A DNA stretch of 37,939 bases from RDXT01 sp033765305 (lineage in GTDB: Bacteria > Bacteroidota > Bacteroidia > J057): the NCBI GenBank assembly GCA_033765305.1, contig JANRID010000031.1:1-37939 (forward strand), in the 5' to 3' direction. Of this stretch, positions 13,579 through 23,059 are shown piece by piece; position 1 is the first letter of the stretch, and each line of letters begins with the position of its first letter. Under the pieces are notes generated by a model. That model did not search any database and was not told the DNA's origin. It saw only the letters and a program-made list of their open reading frames with translations. Both the position numbers and the translations under genes were made by a program.

Positions 13579-15954
13579 TTACCCGGCCGGATGCGCCTCA
13601 GCCGCTGCGGCGGCATCCACGCGCTCGGCGCCTGCTGCGCCGTGCACGCTGCGCTCGGCAGGAACCTCCACCGCAGGCGTCTCCGGAACCGCCTGCACCG
13701 CAGGGGCCTGCCCGTCGGGCTGCAGGTACTCGATCTGGCTGGAGGGCGCCGGCAGCACCGAAGCCTCGGGCGCATGCAGCGATGCCAGTGCCGGCGCAAT
13801 CACCAGCGCCACCACCGACATCAGCTTGATCAGGATGTTCAGCGAAGGGCCGGAGGTATCCTTAAACGGATCCCCCACCGTATCGCCCACCACTGCGGCC
13901 TTGTGCGGCTCGGAACCTTTGTAATAGATCTGGCCGTTGATGTCCACACCTTCCTCGAACATCTTCTTGGCATTGTCCCAGGCGCCGCCTGCATTGGACT
14001 GGAAGATGGCCATCAGCACACCGCTGACGGTTACCCCGGCCAGCAGGCCCGCGAGCGTAGCCGGTCCGAAGATCACCCCGACCACTACCGGCGCCAGGAT
14101 GGCCAGGAGGCTCGGCAGCACCATCTGGCGGATGGAAGCCGTGGTGGAAATCTCGACACATTTGCCGTATTCGGCCTTGCCGTTGGCCGCATCGAAGACT
14201 GCCTGGTCTTCCGGCGTGATATTCGACAGATCGGAATTGTACTTGCGCATGATGCCGAGCGCAGCCTTCAGCTCAGGGATGGTGTTGAACTGGCGGCGCA
14301 CTTCCTCGATCATGAACATGGCGGCCTTGCCCACTGCCTGCATGGCCATGGCGGAGAAGACGAAAGGCAGCATCGCGCCCACCAGCAGGCCGGACATCAC
14401 ATAAGGGTCGGCGACGTTGATCACCGTAATGTTCACCTGCTGCATATAGGCAGCAAAGAGCGCCAGTGCTGTAAGGGCCGCGGACGCAATGGCGAAGCCT
14501 TTGCCGATGGCCGCCGTCGTATTGCCCACGGCATCGAGCTTGTCGGTGCGCTTGCGGACTTCCTTCGGCAGGCCGGCCATCTCGGCAATGCCGCCGGCAT
14601 TGTCGGAGATCGGACCGTAGGCGTCCACCGCCAGCTGAATGCCGGTATTGGCCAGCATCCCCACGGCAGCAATCGCAATGCCGTAGAGGCCTGCAAACTC
14701 ATGCGAAATCAGAATCGCCGCTGCGATCAGCAGAATCGGAATGGCGGTGGACATCATGCCCACGCCCAGCCCGGCGATGATGTTGGTAGCGGAACCCGTA
14801 ATCGACTGACGCACAATGCCTTTCACCGGGCGGGTATCGCTGCCGGTGTAGTACTCCGTGATACGCCCCACGCCCAGGCCTGCAAAAAGGCCTGCAGCCA
14901 CAGCGATGAACACGCCCATCGGCGTATAGGTCTCGCCGTTGAAATTCCAGCTGTCGGGGAGGAAGGCGTCGATGACGAAGTAGGACACGATGAAGAGCAC
15001 AATGGCGGAGCCGAAGTTGCCAATGTTGAGCGCCTGCTGCGGGCTGCCGCCCTCCTTGACCCGGACGAAGAACGAACCGGCAATGGAAGCCAGAATGCCC
15101 AGTGCGCCCAGCACGAGCGGCAGCAGCACAGCGCCCAGGCCCATGTATTCGCCTGCGAACTCCGGCAGCGCCACAAACGTAGCGCCCAGCACCATCGTGC
15201 CGACGATCGAGCCGACGTAGGATTCGAACAGGTCGGCACCCATGCCGGCCACATCGCCTACGTTGTCGCCCACGTTGTCGGCGATGGTAGCAGGGTTCAG
15301 GGGGTGGTCTTCGGGAATACCGGCTTCGACCTTGCCCACCAGGTCGGCGCCCACGTCGGCGGCCTTGGTGTAGATCCCGCCGCCCACGCGCGCGAAGAGC
15401 GCGATCGAAGAAGCGCCGAGCGAGAAGCCGGAGATGACGTTCATCAGCCGGATCGCTTCGCTGCCTTCATCCCCCAGGCCGATGGCACGGAACAGGATGA
15501 TCAGCACGCTCAGGCCCAGGATGCCAAGACCCACCACGCCCATGCCCATGACGGAGCCGCCGTTGAAGGCAACTTCCAGCGCCTTGCCCAGCGAGGTGCG
15601 GGCAGCCTGGGTGGTGCGGACATTGGCCTTGGTAGCAACCCGCATCCCGATAAAGCCAGCCAGTGCAGAGCAGAACGCGCCCGTCACAAACGACAGCGCC
15701 ACCAGCGGGCTCGAAGTCTCCTGGCCCATCGCCTGGATACCCAGCAGCGCCGCTACGATCACCACAAATATGATCAGAACGCGGTATTCGGCCCGCAGAA
15801 ATGCCATGGCGCCTGTCTGAATGGCTTCGGCAATCCGGACCATCTTTTCATCGCCGGCATCCTGCCGCGATACCCATGCCGAGCGGAAGTAGGTATAGAG
15901 CAAACCCAGGAGGCCCGCTACCGGCAATGCATAGATAATGGTACTTACATTCAT
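13579..15954 (-). CDS. hppA: Membrane-bound ion-pumping pyrophosphatase, K+-dependent type
   Basis: A 791-residue polytopic enzyme that couples pyrophosphate hydrolysis to H+ or Na+ export. The substrate-binding signature is present at about 200-245 (DVGADLVGKVEAGIPEDHP and ADNVGDNVGDVAGMGADLFE), as is the VDAYGPISDNAGGIAEM block near 443-460. The K+-dependence motif reads GNTTAAIGKG at about 477-486; K+-independent enzymes have Lys and Thr at the first Ala and first Gly after GNTT, so this is the K+-dependent class. Whether it pumps H+ or Na+ cannot be decided here. The start at 15954 begins right before the first membrane helix; the 34 open codons upstream are not membrane-like. The last ~65 residues form a Pro/Ala-rich tail beyond the usual end of the family. 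Confidence 0.93.
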   Translation of the reverse strand: MNVSTIIYALPVAGLLGLLYTYFRSAWVSRQDAGDEKMVRIAEAIQTGAMAFLRAEYRVLIIFVVIVAALLGIQAMGQETSSPLVALSFVTGAFCSALAGFIGMRVATKANVRTTQAARTSLGKALEVAFNGGSVMGMGVVGLGILGLSVLIILFRAIGLGDEGSEAIRLMNVISGFSLGASSIALFARVGGGIYTKAADVGADLVGKVEAGIPEDHPLNPATIADNVGDNVGDVAGMGADLFESYVGSIVGTMVLGATFVALPEFAGEYMGLGAVLLPLVLGALGILASIAGSFFVRVKEGGSPQQALNIGNFGSAIVLFIVSYFVIDAFLPDSWNFNGETYTPMGVFIAVAAGLFAGLGVGRITEYYTGSDTRPVKGIVRQSITGSATNIIAGLGVGMMSTAIPILLIAAAILISHEFAGLYGIAIAAVGMLANTGIQLAVDAYGPISDNAGGIAEMAGLPKEVRKRTDKLDAVGNTTAAIGKGFAIASAALTALALFAAYMQQVNITVINVADPYVMSGLLVGAMLPFVFSAMAMQAVGKAAMFMIEEVRRQFNTIPELKAALGIMRKYNSDLSNITPEDQAVFDAANGKAEYGKCVEISTTASIRQMVLPSLLAILAPVVVGVIFGPATLAGLLAGVTVSGVLMAIFQSNAGGAWDNAKKMFEEGVDINGQIYYKGSEPHKAAVVGDTVGDPFKDTSGPSLNILIKLMSVVALVIAPALASLHAPEASVLPAPSSQIEYLQPDGQAPAVQAVPETPAVEVPAERSVHGAAGAERVDAAAAAEAHPAG

Positions 15955-16008
15955 GCGATCTCTATTTAATCGGGGTGTGAGGAGTAATAGGATTTTCCAA
16001 TGGCGGGG

Positions 16009-16016
16009 CAAATATA
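16009..16016 (-). promoter_or_regulatory. -7 box upstream of hppA
   Basis: TATATTTG on the minus strand (16016-16009) exactly fits TAnnTTTG. It lies about 55 nt before the hppA ATG. A TTTTG lies upstream, but its TTG (16035-16033) leaves only 16 nt, shorter than the usual 19-21, so the -33 element is doubtful. The flanks (CCTATATTTGCC) closely resemble those of the box upstream of the SLC5 gene at 37591-37598. Confidence 0.5.
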
Positions 16017-16212
16017 GGGAAACCCTTGGATGCAAAACGCGCAGAAAGTAAGGCAATTCCTGAGAAAATCCATATAGATATATAGATATTTTTTCGGCTG
16101 CCCAAGCCGTCCGGATGCCGTAAATGCTTGATTATATTATTGACAATCAGACACTTGCCCAAATCCGGGCTTTGCCTGCCGGAATCTGCGCCCGAATCGC
16201 TAATTTGCCCCC

Positions 16213-17199
16213 ATGAACCTGCCAGAACCCTTGACGCTGCGCAGCGCTGCCGGGCTGCTCGGCTGTGAATCCGCCGGCGATCCGGAGCTGATCCTCACCG
16301 GCCTCAACGAAATCCACCGCGTGCGCCCCGGCGATCTGACCTTCGTCGATACCCCCAAATACTACGCCAAAGCCCTCGCCAGCGACGCCTCCGCCGTCCT
16401 CATCAACCAGCAGCTCGATCCGCCGCCGGGCAAGGGGCTGATATTCACCAGCACCCCCTTCGACAGCTTCAACCGCCTCCTGGAATGGGCCCAGCCGGCC
16501 CTGCCCCTGGACCAGGCCGGCCAGCCTCGCTGCGGCCCCGGCGTGCGCATGGGACTGCACACCGTCGCCGGCGAAGACGTCGAAATCGGCGAAGGCACTG
16601 AAATCGGCCACCACGTAGTCATCGGCAGCCACGTCCGCATCGGCAAGCACTGCCGCATTCACCCCCGCGTCACCATCGGCAGCTGCTGCGAGATCGGCGA
16701 CTATGTGTGCATCAACCCCGGAACCGTCATCGGCAGCGAAGCTTTTTACTTCCGCCGCAGCCCCGAGCGCTACGACAAGCTGCTCTCCAAGGGCCGGGTG
16801 CGCATCGGCAGCCATGTGGACATCGGCGCCAACTGCACCATCGACCGCGGCGTCACCGCCGATACGGTCATCGGCGACTGGACCAAACTGGACAACCTCG
16901 TGCAGGTCGGCCATGACACCGTCATCGGCAGGCGGTGCATCATCGCCGCGCAGGCCGGCATTGCCGGCGTGGTGCAGATCGAGGACGAGGTCGTCATCTG
17001 GGGGCAGGCCGGCATCAGCAAGGATCTGACCATCGGCAAAGGAGCGGTGATTCAGGGCAAAACGGGCGTCATGTCCTCGCTCGAAGGCGGCAAGACCTAT
17101 CTGGGCATGATCGCCACGGAGTCCCGGCGCTACCTGCGGGAGCTTGCCGCCCTGCGGCGCCTGCCGGAGCTGCTGCGGCGCCTCGACCGCGAGCCCTGA
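16213..17199 (+). CDS. lpxD: LpxD-like UDP-3-O-acylglucosamine N-acyltransferase
   Basis: A 328-residue acyltransferase. The N-terminal uridine-binding domain (about 1-105, including the GDLTFVDTPKYYAKAL region) is followed by a left-handed beta-helix of hexapeptide repeats (many IG.xxxIG units, about 110-285) and a short C-terminal helix. The probable catalytic His is 234 in LVQVGHDTVIG, matching the VxH motif of LpxD. The enzyme adds the N-linked 3-hydroxyacyl chain in lipid A synthesis, using acyl-ACP. Many Bacteroidota carry two LpxD-like proteins; this one, standing alone and not next to lpxA/lpxC, may be the second type with uncertain acceptor. It is transcribed divergently from hppA and faces the RND pump gene. 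Confidence 0.85.
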   Translation: MNLPEPLTLRSAAGLLGCESAGDPELILTGLNEIHRVRPGDLTFVDTPKYYAKALASDASAVLINQQLDPPPGKGLIFTSTPFDSFNRLLEWAQPALPLDQAGQPRCGPGVRMGLHTVAGEDVEIGEGTEIGHHVVIGSHVRIGKHCRIHPRVTIGSCCEIGDYVCINPGTVIGSEAFYFRRSPERYDKLLSKGRVRIGSHVDIGANCTIDRGVTADTVIGDWTKLDNLVQVGHDTVIGRRCIIAAQAGIAGVVQIEDEVVIWGQAGISKDLTIGKGAVIQGKTGVMSSLEGGKTYLGMIATESRRYLRELAALRRLPELLRRLDREP

Positions 17200-17258
17200 A
17201 ACGCAGGCAGGCGCCTCCCTGCGGAAGCGCCTGCCCGGCATACAGCTTTCGGCGTTTC

Positions 17259-20200
17259 TCAGACCGTCTGCTTCGCTTCCAGCTCCGCGCTGTGCCCGTT
17301 GGGCGAAGCGGCGGGCAGCATGCTCTGCTGGTAGTCGGCGGCAATGTCGATCGCTTCGATGTCGATGGCATCCAGCTCCGATTTGCGGGGCCGCTCCTCC
17401 GGGCGGCGGTTGACCCGCGCCTTGATGATGTCCACCGCCATGTAGACTGCGGGCACCACGAAGACCGTCAGCAGCATCGAGCTCGTCAGGCCGCCCACCA
17501 GCGCCCAGGCCAGGCCGTTTTTCCACTCCGCCCCTGCCCCTTCGGCCAGCGCGATGGGCATCATCCCGAACACCATCGCAATGGTGGTCATCAGGATCGG
17601 GCGCAGACGGGCCTTGCCCGCAATCACCAGCGCCTCCACCGTGCGGTGGCCGTGGGATTTGAGCTGATTGGCGAAGTCCACGATCAGGATCGCGTTTTTC
17701 GCCACCAGCCCCAGCAGCATGATCATCCCCAGCATGGTAAAGATGCTCAGCGAGTTCATCGTCAGCGCCAGGGCCAGGAAGGCCCCGATGAGCGCCACCG
17801 GAATCGAGAAGAGCACCACGAAGGGATAGACGTAGGAATCGTAGAGGGCGACCATGATGAGGTACACCAGCAGGAAGGAGGCCAGCATCGCGTAGCCGAG
17901 GCTGGCGAATGCTTCCGTCTGGTTTTTCATGTCGCCGTCGTAGCTGATCTCGATGCCCTTGGGCGTAGCCGATGCTTCGATCTGCTGCGTAATCTCGGCG
18001 CCTACCGTGCCCACCGGGCGGCCGATCACCTGGGAGCTGACGAGCACAGAGCTGATGCGGTTGCGGCGCTCCAACTGCGAGGGGCCGGTGCCGGACGCCA
18101 CCGTAGCAAACTGGCTGAGGCGGACGGTCTGGCCGCGGTTGTTGAGGAAGGTGAGATTTTCGATGTCTTCCTTCTGGCGGCGGCTGAACTGGTCGAGGCG
18201 CACGGTGATGTCGTACTCATTGTCGCCGGTTCGGAAGCGGGTGGCCTCATTGCCGGCGAATGCCGTCTGGAGCGAGGCGCCTACGATGTCCATCGACAGG
18301 CCCAGGTCCGACATGCGCGTGCGGTCCACGCGCACTTCCAGCTCCGGATTGCCCTGCTCCACCGACACCTCGGCATCTGCCACGCCGTCGATGCCGGCAA
18401 TCAGGCGGCGCACCGATTCGGCGTAGGCATACAGCGTGTCGGTATTGGTGCCGCTGAGGATGATCTGGATCGGCGTCTGGTCGGCGCCGCCCAGCAGGCC
18501 GATCTCGGCAGTTTTGATCGTCACCCCAGGCAGCTGCTGCTCCAGCTCCATTTTCACCTGGCGGGAATAGATGGAGGTGGACAGGCCCGTTTCCTTCGGA
18601 TCCTTGAGCGTCACGAAGATATCGGCGTAGTTCTCCGAGTTGAGCGAGCCGAAGGCGCTGGAGGAAGTACCGACATTGGTGTACACCTTGGCCACTTCCG
18701 GATGCCGGAACATCGCCTCCTCCACCCGCTGCGCGATCCGGTTGGTCTCCTGCAAGGGGGTTTCCTTGGGCATTTCAATCTTGACGATGAACTCCCCTTT
18801 GTCCCCTGCTGCAGCAAATTCCGTCCCGATAAAGCCCATTCCGGCCAGCGAGAGGGACAGGAGAATCAGCACCAGCGATCCGACGAGCGTCAGGGTCTTG
18901 TGGCGCAGCACCCACTTGAGCGAGTGGCCGTACACGTTGGCGAGGCGGTGGATCATGGACTCCACGAAGTGGATGACCGCGCCGCCGGGCGTATTGCGCC
19001 GGATCACCGTGAGCCGCGAGAGCCGCGAGGAGAGGAAGGGCGTAAGCGTGAAGGACACCAGCAGCGACATGAGCGTGGAGACCACCACCACCAGCGAAAA
19101 CTGGCGCATGATATTGGCGATCAGGCCTTCCACGAGGGAAAGCGGCAGAAACACCACCACGTCCACGAGGGTGATGGAGAGGGCGGTGAAGCCGATCTCG
19201 TTCCGTCCGTCGATGGCGGCCTGCTTGCGGTCCTTGCCCATTTCGAGGTGCCGGTAGATGTTTTCGAGCACCACGATGCTGTCGTCCACCAGGATGCCGA
19301 CCACCAGCGAGATGGCCAGCAGGGTCATCAGGTTGAGGGTGAACCCGAAGAGGTACATCGCGAAGAAGGTCGAAACCAGCGAAGCCGGAATGGCCAGCAT
19401 CACGATGAAGGCATTGCGGAGGCTGTGCAGGAAGACCAGCATCACAAGGGCCACCAGCACGATGGCCAGGCCGATGTCCTCGATGACCGCGTTGGCGGCT
19501 TCGAGGGTGAAGACGGAGGCATCCTGGGCGATGCTGAACTTCAGCTTTTCATCCGAGTAGGTCTGCTCCAGGCTGGCGATTGCCACCTGGACCTGCTTGC
19601 TGAGTTCTACGGCGTTGGCGTCGGAGTTTTTCTGGATCGAAATCCCCAGCGCGCTCTGGCCGTTGAGGCGGGCGATCTGCTCCTGGTCTTTCTGGGTATC
19701 CTGCACCTCGGCCACCTCGCGCAGATAGACCGGCGAGTTGGTCATCGGATTGCGGGCGACGACCAGGCTGCGGATATCGTCGAGGGAGGTGAATTTGCCG
19801 GAGAGGCGGATGAGCACCTGGCGGTCGGCATCCTTGATTTTGCCGGTGGGAAAATCGAGGTTGGCCGCCTGCAGCGCCTGCACCACCTGCATGATGGAGA
19901 GGTTGTAGTATTCGAGCTTCTGCGGCACCACATTGACCCGGATCTCGCGCTCCTGGCCCCCGATGAGGGTGACCTGGGCCACGCCCGGCACCCGGGCCAG
20001 CACCGGCTCCACGCGGTCCTTGATCAGGTCGTAGAACTCCGTCGGCGACTGCTCGGCGGTAGCCACCATCTGAATCACGGGCAGCTCGTCGATGGCAAAC
20101 TTATCCACCGACGGCGCCTGGACCCCTTCGGGCAGCAGCGCCTCGATGGCGTTGATCTTCCGGGTCGCATCCTGGAGGGCGCGGTCCACGCTGGCGCCGG

Positions 20201-20489
20201 CGCTCAGCTCGATGATCACAAAGCCGAGGTTCTCCCGCGAGATCGAGCGCATGCTGGAGAGGTTTTCGATGCTGGAAACCGCATCTTCGATCGGCTTGAC
20301 GACGGTATTTTCCACCTCCGTAGGCGAAGCGCCCGGATACACCGCCGTAATGGCCACGATCGGCGCCTCAAACTTGGGCAGCAGCTCGTAGCTGAGCTGG
20401 TTGTATCCATAAAAGCCCAGCAGCGACAGCACCGTGAAGAGCACGATGATCAGCGAGGGGCGTTTGATGGCTATTTCTGAGATCGTCAT
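17259..20489 (-). CDS. RND efflux pump, inner-membrane permease (HAE1/AcrB type)
   Basis: A 1076-residue pump of full family length. It begins MTISEIAIKRPSLIIVLFTV, as RND permeases do, with the first membrane helix followed by a large periplasmic domain (YPGASPTEVE, VPGVAQVTLIGG). The proton-relay pair Asp402-Asp403 lies in VVGILVDDSIVVLENIYRH in TM4. The second half repeats the layout, with LMLLGLVAKNAILIVDFAN near the end. It uses proton motive force to export drugs, detergents or other amphiphiles through an adaptor and an outer-membrane channel. It is last in the order regulator, tolC-like, adaptor, pump, with 34 nt to the adaptor gene. The ~50-residue C-terminal cytoplasmic tail is charged. 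Substrate unknown. Confidence 0.93.
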   Translation of the reverse strand: MTISEIAIKRPSLIIVLFTVLSLLGFYGYNQLSYELLPKFEAPIVAITAVYPGASPTEVENTVVKPIEDAVSSIENLSSMRSISRENLGFVIIELSAGASVDRALQDATRKINAIEALLPEGVQAPSVDKFAIDELPVIQMVATAEQSPTEFYDLIKDRVEPVLARVPGVAQVTLIGGQEREIRVNVVPQKLEYYNLSIMQVVQALQAANLDFPTGKIKDADRQVLIRLSGKFTSLDDIRSLVVARNPMTNSPVYLREVAEVQDTQKDQEQIARLNGQSALGISIQKNSDANAVELSKQVQVAIASLEQTYSDEKLKFSIAQDASVFTLEAANAVIEDIGLAIVLVALVMLVFLHSLRNAFIVMLAIPASLVSTFFAMYLFGFTLNLMTLLAISLVVGILVDDSIVVLENIYRHLEMGKDRKQAAIDGRNEIGFTALSITLVDVVVFLPLSLVEGLIANIMRQFSLVVVVSTLMSLLVSFTLTPFLSSRLSRLTVIRRNTPGGAVIHFVESMIHRLANVYGHSLKWVLRHKTLTLVGSLVLILLSLSLAGMGFIGTEFAAAGDKGEFIVKIEMPKETPLQETNRIAQRVEEAMFRHPEVAKVYTNVGTSSSAFGSLNSENYADIFVTLKDPKETGLSTSIYSRQVKMELEQQLPGVTIKTAEIGLLGGADQTPIQIILSGTNTDTLYAYAESVRRLIAGIDGVADAEVSVEQGNPELEVRVDRTRMSDLGLSMDIVGASLQTAFAGNEATRFRTGDNEYDITVRLDQFSRRQKEDIENLTFLNNRGQTVRLSQFATVASGTGPSQLERRNRISSVLVSSQVIGRPVGTVGAEITQQIEASATPKGIEISYDGDMKNQTEAFASLGYAMLASFLLVYLIMVALYDSYVYPFVVLFSIPVALIGAFLALALTMNSLSIFTMLGMIMLLGLVAKNAILIVDFANQLKSHGHRTVEALVIAGKARLRPILMTTIAMVFGMMPIALAEGAGAEWKNGLAWALVGGLTSSMLLTVFVVPAVYMAVDIIKARVNRRPEERPRKSELDAIDIEAIDIAADYQQSMLPAASPNGHSAELEAKQTV

Positions 20490-20523
20490 GAACGGTCAGG
20501 TTGAATAGGATGGGAGAAACCGG

Positions 20524-21600
20524 TCAGAGGCCGGCGGTAGCCGCCAGCGTCTGGACCTGCATGCCGTGGTTCAGGTTGTCGAGGCCTCCATCTACGATGG
20601 CATCCCCGGTGTTCAGGCCGCTGCGCACGAGCACCTGTCCGTTGTATTCCCCGCTGATGGCCACGGGCTGAAGATTCAGGCGGGAATCTGCCGTCACCAC
20701 AAAGACCTGAGGGGCTTCGAGGCTGCCGTAGATGGCCGTGCGCGGGATGAGCATGCCTTCCTGCTGCTCGCGGGCGGCGAAGCGGGCGCTGCCTTCCATG
20801 CCGGCGCGCAGCAGGCTGCGGCCGCTGTTGGGGATCTGGACCTTCACCGGAAACTTGCCGGCGGCATCGGCCTTCACCCCGATGAAGGTGACGGAGCCGT
20901 TGACCTGCTGGCCTTCGAGCACGGCGGCAGTAACCGCCACCTGCTGGCCCTGCTTGATCGTAAGCAGCTCGTATTCAGACAGATAAACGGTCAGTTCGAG
21001 CCGGCTGATGTCCACGATGTCGGCCACGGGCGCGCCCGGCATCAGGGCACTGCCGCGCTCGATGAGGAGCGCGTTGATCACGCCGCCGATGGGTGCCGTG
21101 ACACGGGTCTTGTCCAGCATCAGGCTGATCGACTTGATGCGCGACTCGTAGTTTTTGACGGCGAGCTTGAGGTCGTCGAGCTGAGCGGCAGGCGCTGCGC
21201 CGCCGGCGGCCAGGGTCTCGTAGCGGGCCAGGTCCTGCTTCGCCTTGGCGAGGGACTCGTTGACCAGGGCGAGATCGTTCTGGAGCGCCTCGCTTTCCAC
21301 GGTGGCCAGGGTCTGGCCCTCGCGCACGGAGCTGCCTTCCTTCACATTCAGGCTCAGCACCTTGCCCTGCGACTCCGACATCACGCGCACTTCGCGCACC
21401 GGCTCGAATTTGCCGTTGACCGTAATATCGCGGCTGAAGCGCTGCTTCTCGGCCCGCACGACTTTGACCGTGATGAGCTCGTTCTTGATCGCCGCCTGGG
21501 CGGCCTTGTGTTCCATGGCTTCTTTGTTCGCCATCAGCTTGAATACCGTAGCGGCGATGAGCGCCAGCACCACAACGGCTATAAGGATTCGCTTGATCAT
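20524..21600 (-). CDS. RND efflux periplasmic adaptor (membrane fusion protein)
   Basis: A 358-residue adaptor. An N-terminal signal anchor (MIKRILIAVVVLALIAATVF) is followed by a lipoyl half (GKVLSLNVKEGSSVREGQTLATV), an alpha-helical hairpin (about 110-155), the second lipoyl half (RVTAPIGGVINALLIERGSALMPG), a beta-barrel (LTVYLSEYELLTIKQGQQV) and a membrane-proximal domain. It links the inner-membrane pump to the TolC-like channel. The gene lies between those two, on the same strand. The 75 nt separating it from the tolC-like gene contain a triple 14-nt repeat. Confidence 0.92.
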   Translation of the reverse strand: MIKRILIAVVVLALIAATVFKLMANKEAMEHKAAQAAIKNELITVKVVRAEKQRFSRDITVNGKFEPVREVRVMSESQGKVLSLNVKEGSSVREGQTLATVESEALQNDLALVNESLAKAKQDLARYETLAAGGAAPAAQLDDLKLAVKNYESRIKSISLMLDKTRVTAPIGGVINALLIERGSALMPGAPVADIVDISRLELTVYLSEYELLTIKQGQQVAVTAAVLEGQQVNGSVTFIGVKADAAGKFPVKVQIPNSGRSLLRAGMEGSARFAAREQQEGMLIPRTAIYGSLEAPQVFVVTADSRLNLQPVAISGEYNGQVLVRSGLNTGDAIVDGGLDNLNHGMQVQTLAATAGL

Positions 21601-21624
21601 GGGGATGGTGGTATTACTCGTCTG

Positions 21625-21666
21625 TTCTGTGTTTTGCGTTCTGTGTTTTGCGTTCCGCGTTTTGCG
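21625..21666. repeat. Three tandem 14-nt repeats between the adaptor and tolC-like genes
   Basis: Units at 21625-21638 and 21639-21652 are identical (TTCTGTGTTTTGCG). The third, 21653-21666, differs at two positions (TTCCGCGTTTTGCG). The array fills most of the gap between two co-directional genes of the efflux operon, so it would lie in the mRNA leader of the adaptor gene. Confidence 0.9.
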
Positions 21667-21675
21667 CAGCGGGAG

Positions 21676-23022
21676 TTACAGCTTGGTCAGCTCGGCGAGG
21701 TTGCCGCTGAAGCGGATCCACTCCAGGCGGGCAAGCTGGTACTGCACGAGGGCGGTCAGGTAGCCGGTCTGGGCTTCTTTGCGGGAGGTTTCAGCCGTGA
21801 GCACCTCGGTCACCGGGGCTACGCCCTGGCGGAAGCGAAGGCTGGAATAGCTGTACACCTCGTCGGCGAGCTGAATATTGGCCTGCTGGGCTTTGAGGGC
21901 TGCTTCAGCGGCGGCCAGCTTCTGGCGGGCATTGTAAAACTGCGTTTCATAAGCCTGTTCCACATTGCGCACCTCGTTCTGGGATTTGAGCAGGTCCACT
22001 TCGGCCTGGCGGATGCGGGCATCGGTGCGGAAGCCGTCGAAGACCGGCACGCTCAGCTGGAGGCCGATGGCGGCCGCGTTGAACCAGCGGTCGGAGTTGG
22101 AGACGAAGTCCCAGGTGCTGGACTGCGCCTGGAGGGAGGCCGAGCCGAAGGCAGCCAGCGTAGGCACATAGGCCTGGCGCGCGAGCTTGAAGGCGTATTC
22201 GTTCATCTCGACCTGCTTTTCCAGCAACTGAATGTCGGTGCTGGCCTGCGGATTGGGGGTCATGCCTTCGATGCGCCAGGTATCGAGCTCGATGCTGTCG
22301 CGGATGGCAAAAGGCGCCTCCGGCGCGAGGCCCAGCTGCAGCTTGAGCAGCGCCAGCTGCTGGTCGTAGGCCTGCATCAGGCTCTGGCGCTGGGTAAGCA
22401 GGTTGGTCTCGTTGACTTTCAGCCGGTTGAAGTCAATCTGCATGCCGGTGCCGGTCTGCACGGTCAGCTCGGTGACCTGCATGAGGTCCTGCACCTGGCG
22501 GAGGCTGGTCTCCAGCAGGCCGATCTGCACGCGGTTGACCTGGGCTGAATAATACAGCGCAGCAATGTCGTAGGCCGTCTGCTCGCGCGTGCGCTGGACG
22601 TTCAGCTCGGAGAGCGCAATAGACTGCCGGGCCGCCTCGATCCCGGTGAAGAGCGACTGGCTGTAGATGATCTGGGTCACCTGCAGGCCGGTGTTGACGT
22701 TGTAGCGCACCCCGAACTCGATGGGCACGAAGGTGCCCGGCTGGCCTAAGAACTCGCCAGGAAACGGAAACTTCGCAATCCGGATGTTGTCCGTCAGCTG
22801 CGCAGAAAAGCTGGCCTGCGGATAGGCGCTGGCCAGCTGCTCGCGGACAAACTGCTTGCTGCGCTGCACATCGAACTCGGCCTGCTGCACCTGGTAGTTT
22901 TGCTTCAGCCCGAGCCGGATGCAGTCGTCGAGCGTCATCGGAGCTGCCTGCTGGGCGAAGGCGCCGGCTGTCAGGAGGCTCAGCAGGCCCAGCAGCCAGA
23001 ATCGGTGGGTGGAAAGGTTCAT
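21676..23022 (-). CDS. TolC-family outer-membrane efflux protein
   Basis: A 448-residue outer-membrane channel protein. The start at 23022 gives a signal peptide (MNLSTHRFWLLGLLSLLTAGAFAQ), then MTLDDCIRLGLKQNYQVQQAEFDV, the usual first helix of TolC proteins. Two internally similar halves of long coiled-coil helices and beta segments follow, ending LARLEWIRFSGNLAELTKL. The 76 codons open upstream of this Met are low-complexity repeat DNA, not protein. It completes the tripartite efflux system with the adaptor and RND pump downstream. The gap to the regulator gene is 250 nt and filled by repeats, so an internal promoter is possible, although none was recognised. Confidence 0.9.
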   Translation of the reverse strand: MNLSTHRFWLLGLLSLLTAGAFAQQAAPMTLDDCIRLGLKQNYQVQQAEFDVQRSKQFVREQLASAYPQASFSAQLTDNIRIAKFPFPGEFLGQPGTFVPIEFGVRYNVNTGLQVTQIIYSQSLFTGIEAARQSIALSELNVQRTREQTAYDIAALYYSAQVNRVQIGLLETSLRQVQDLMQVTELTVQTGTGMQIDFNRLKVNETNLLTQRQSLMQAYDQQLALLKLQLGLAPEAPFAIRDSIELDTWRIEGMTPNPQASTDIQLLEKQVEMNEYAFKLARQAYVPTLAAFGSASLQAQSSTWDFVSNSDRWFNAAAIGLQLSVPVFDGFRTDARIRQAEVDLLKSQNEVRNVEQAYETQFYNARQKLAAAEAALKAQQANIQLADEVYSYSSLRFRQGVAPVTEVLTAETSRKEAQTGYLTALVQYQLARLEWIRFSGNLAELTKL

Positions 23023-23059
23023 AGGTGGTAGTGTTGGAAAAGAGGTGTGCCGAGTGATG

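Noticed and set aside
16130..16212. Promoter for lpxD, e.g. the TAATTTG just before the ATG
   Set aside because: It is one base short of TAnnTTTG, the nearest TTG is about 26 nt away, and the box would lie almost on the start codon.
16935..20480. 1181-codon plus-strand frame opposite the RND pump
   Set aside because: It shadows a complete pump gene and shows only composition-driven residues.
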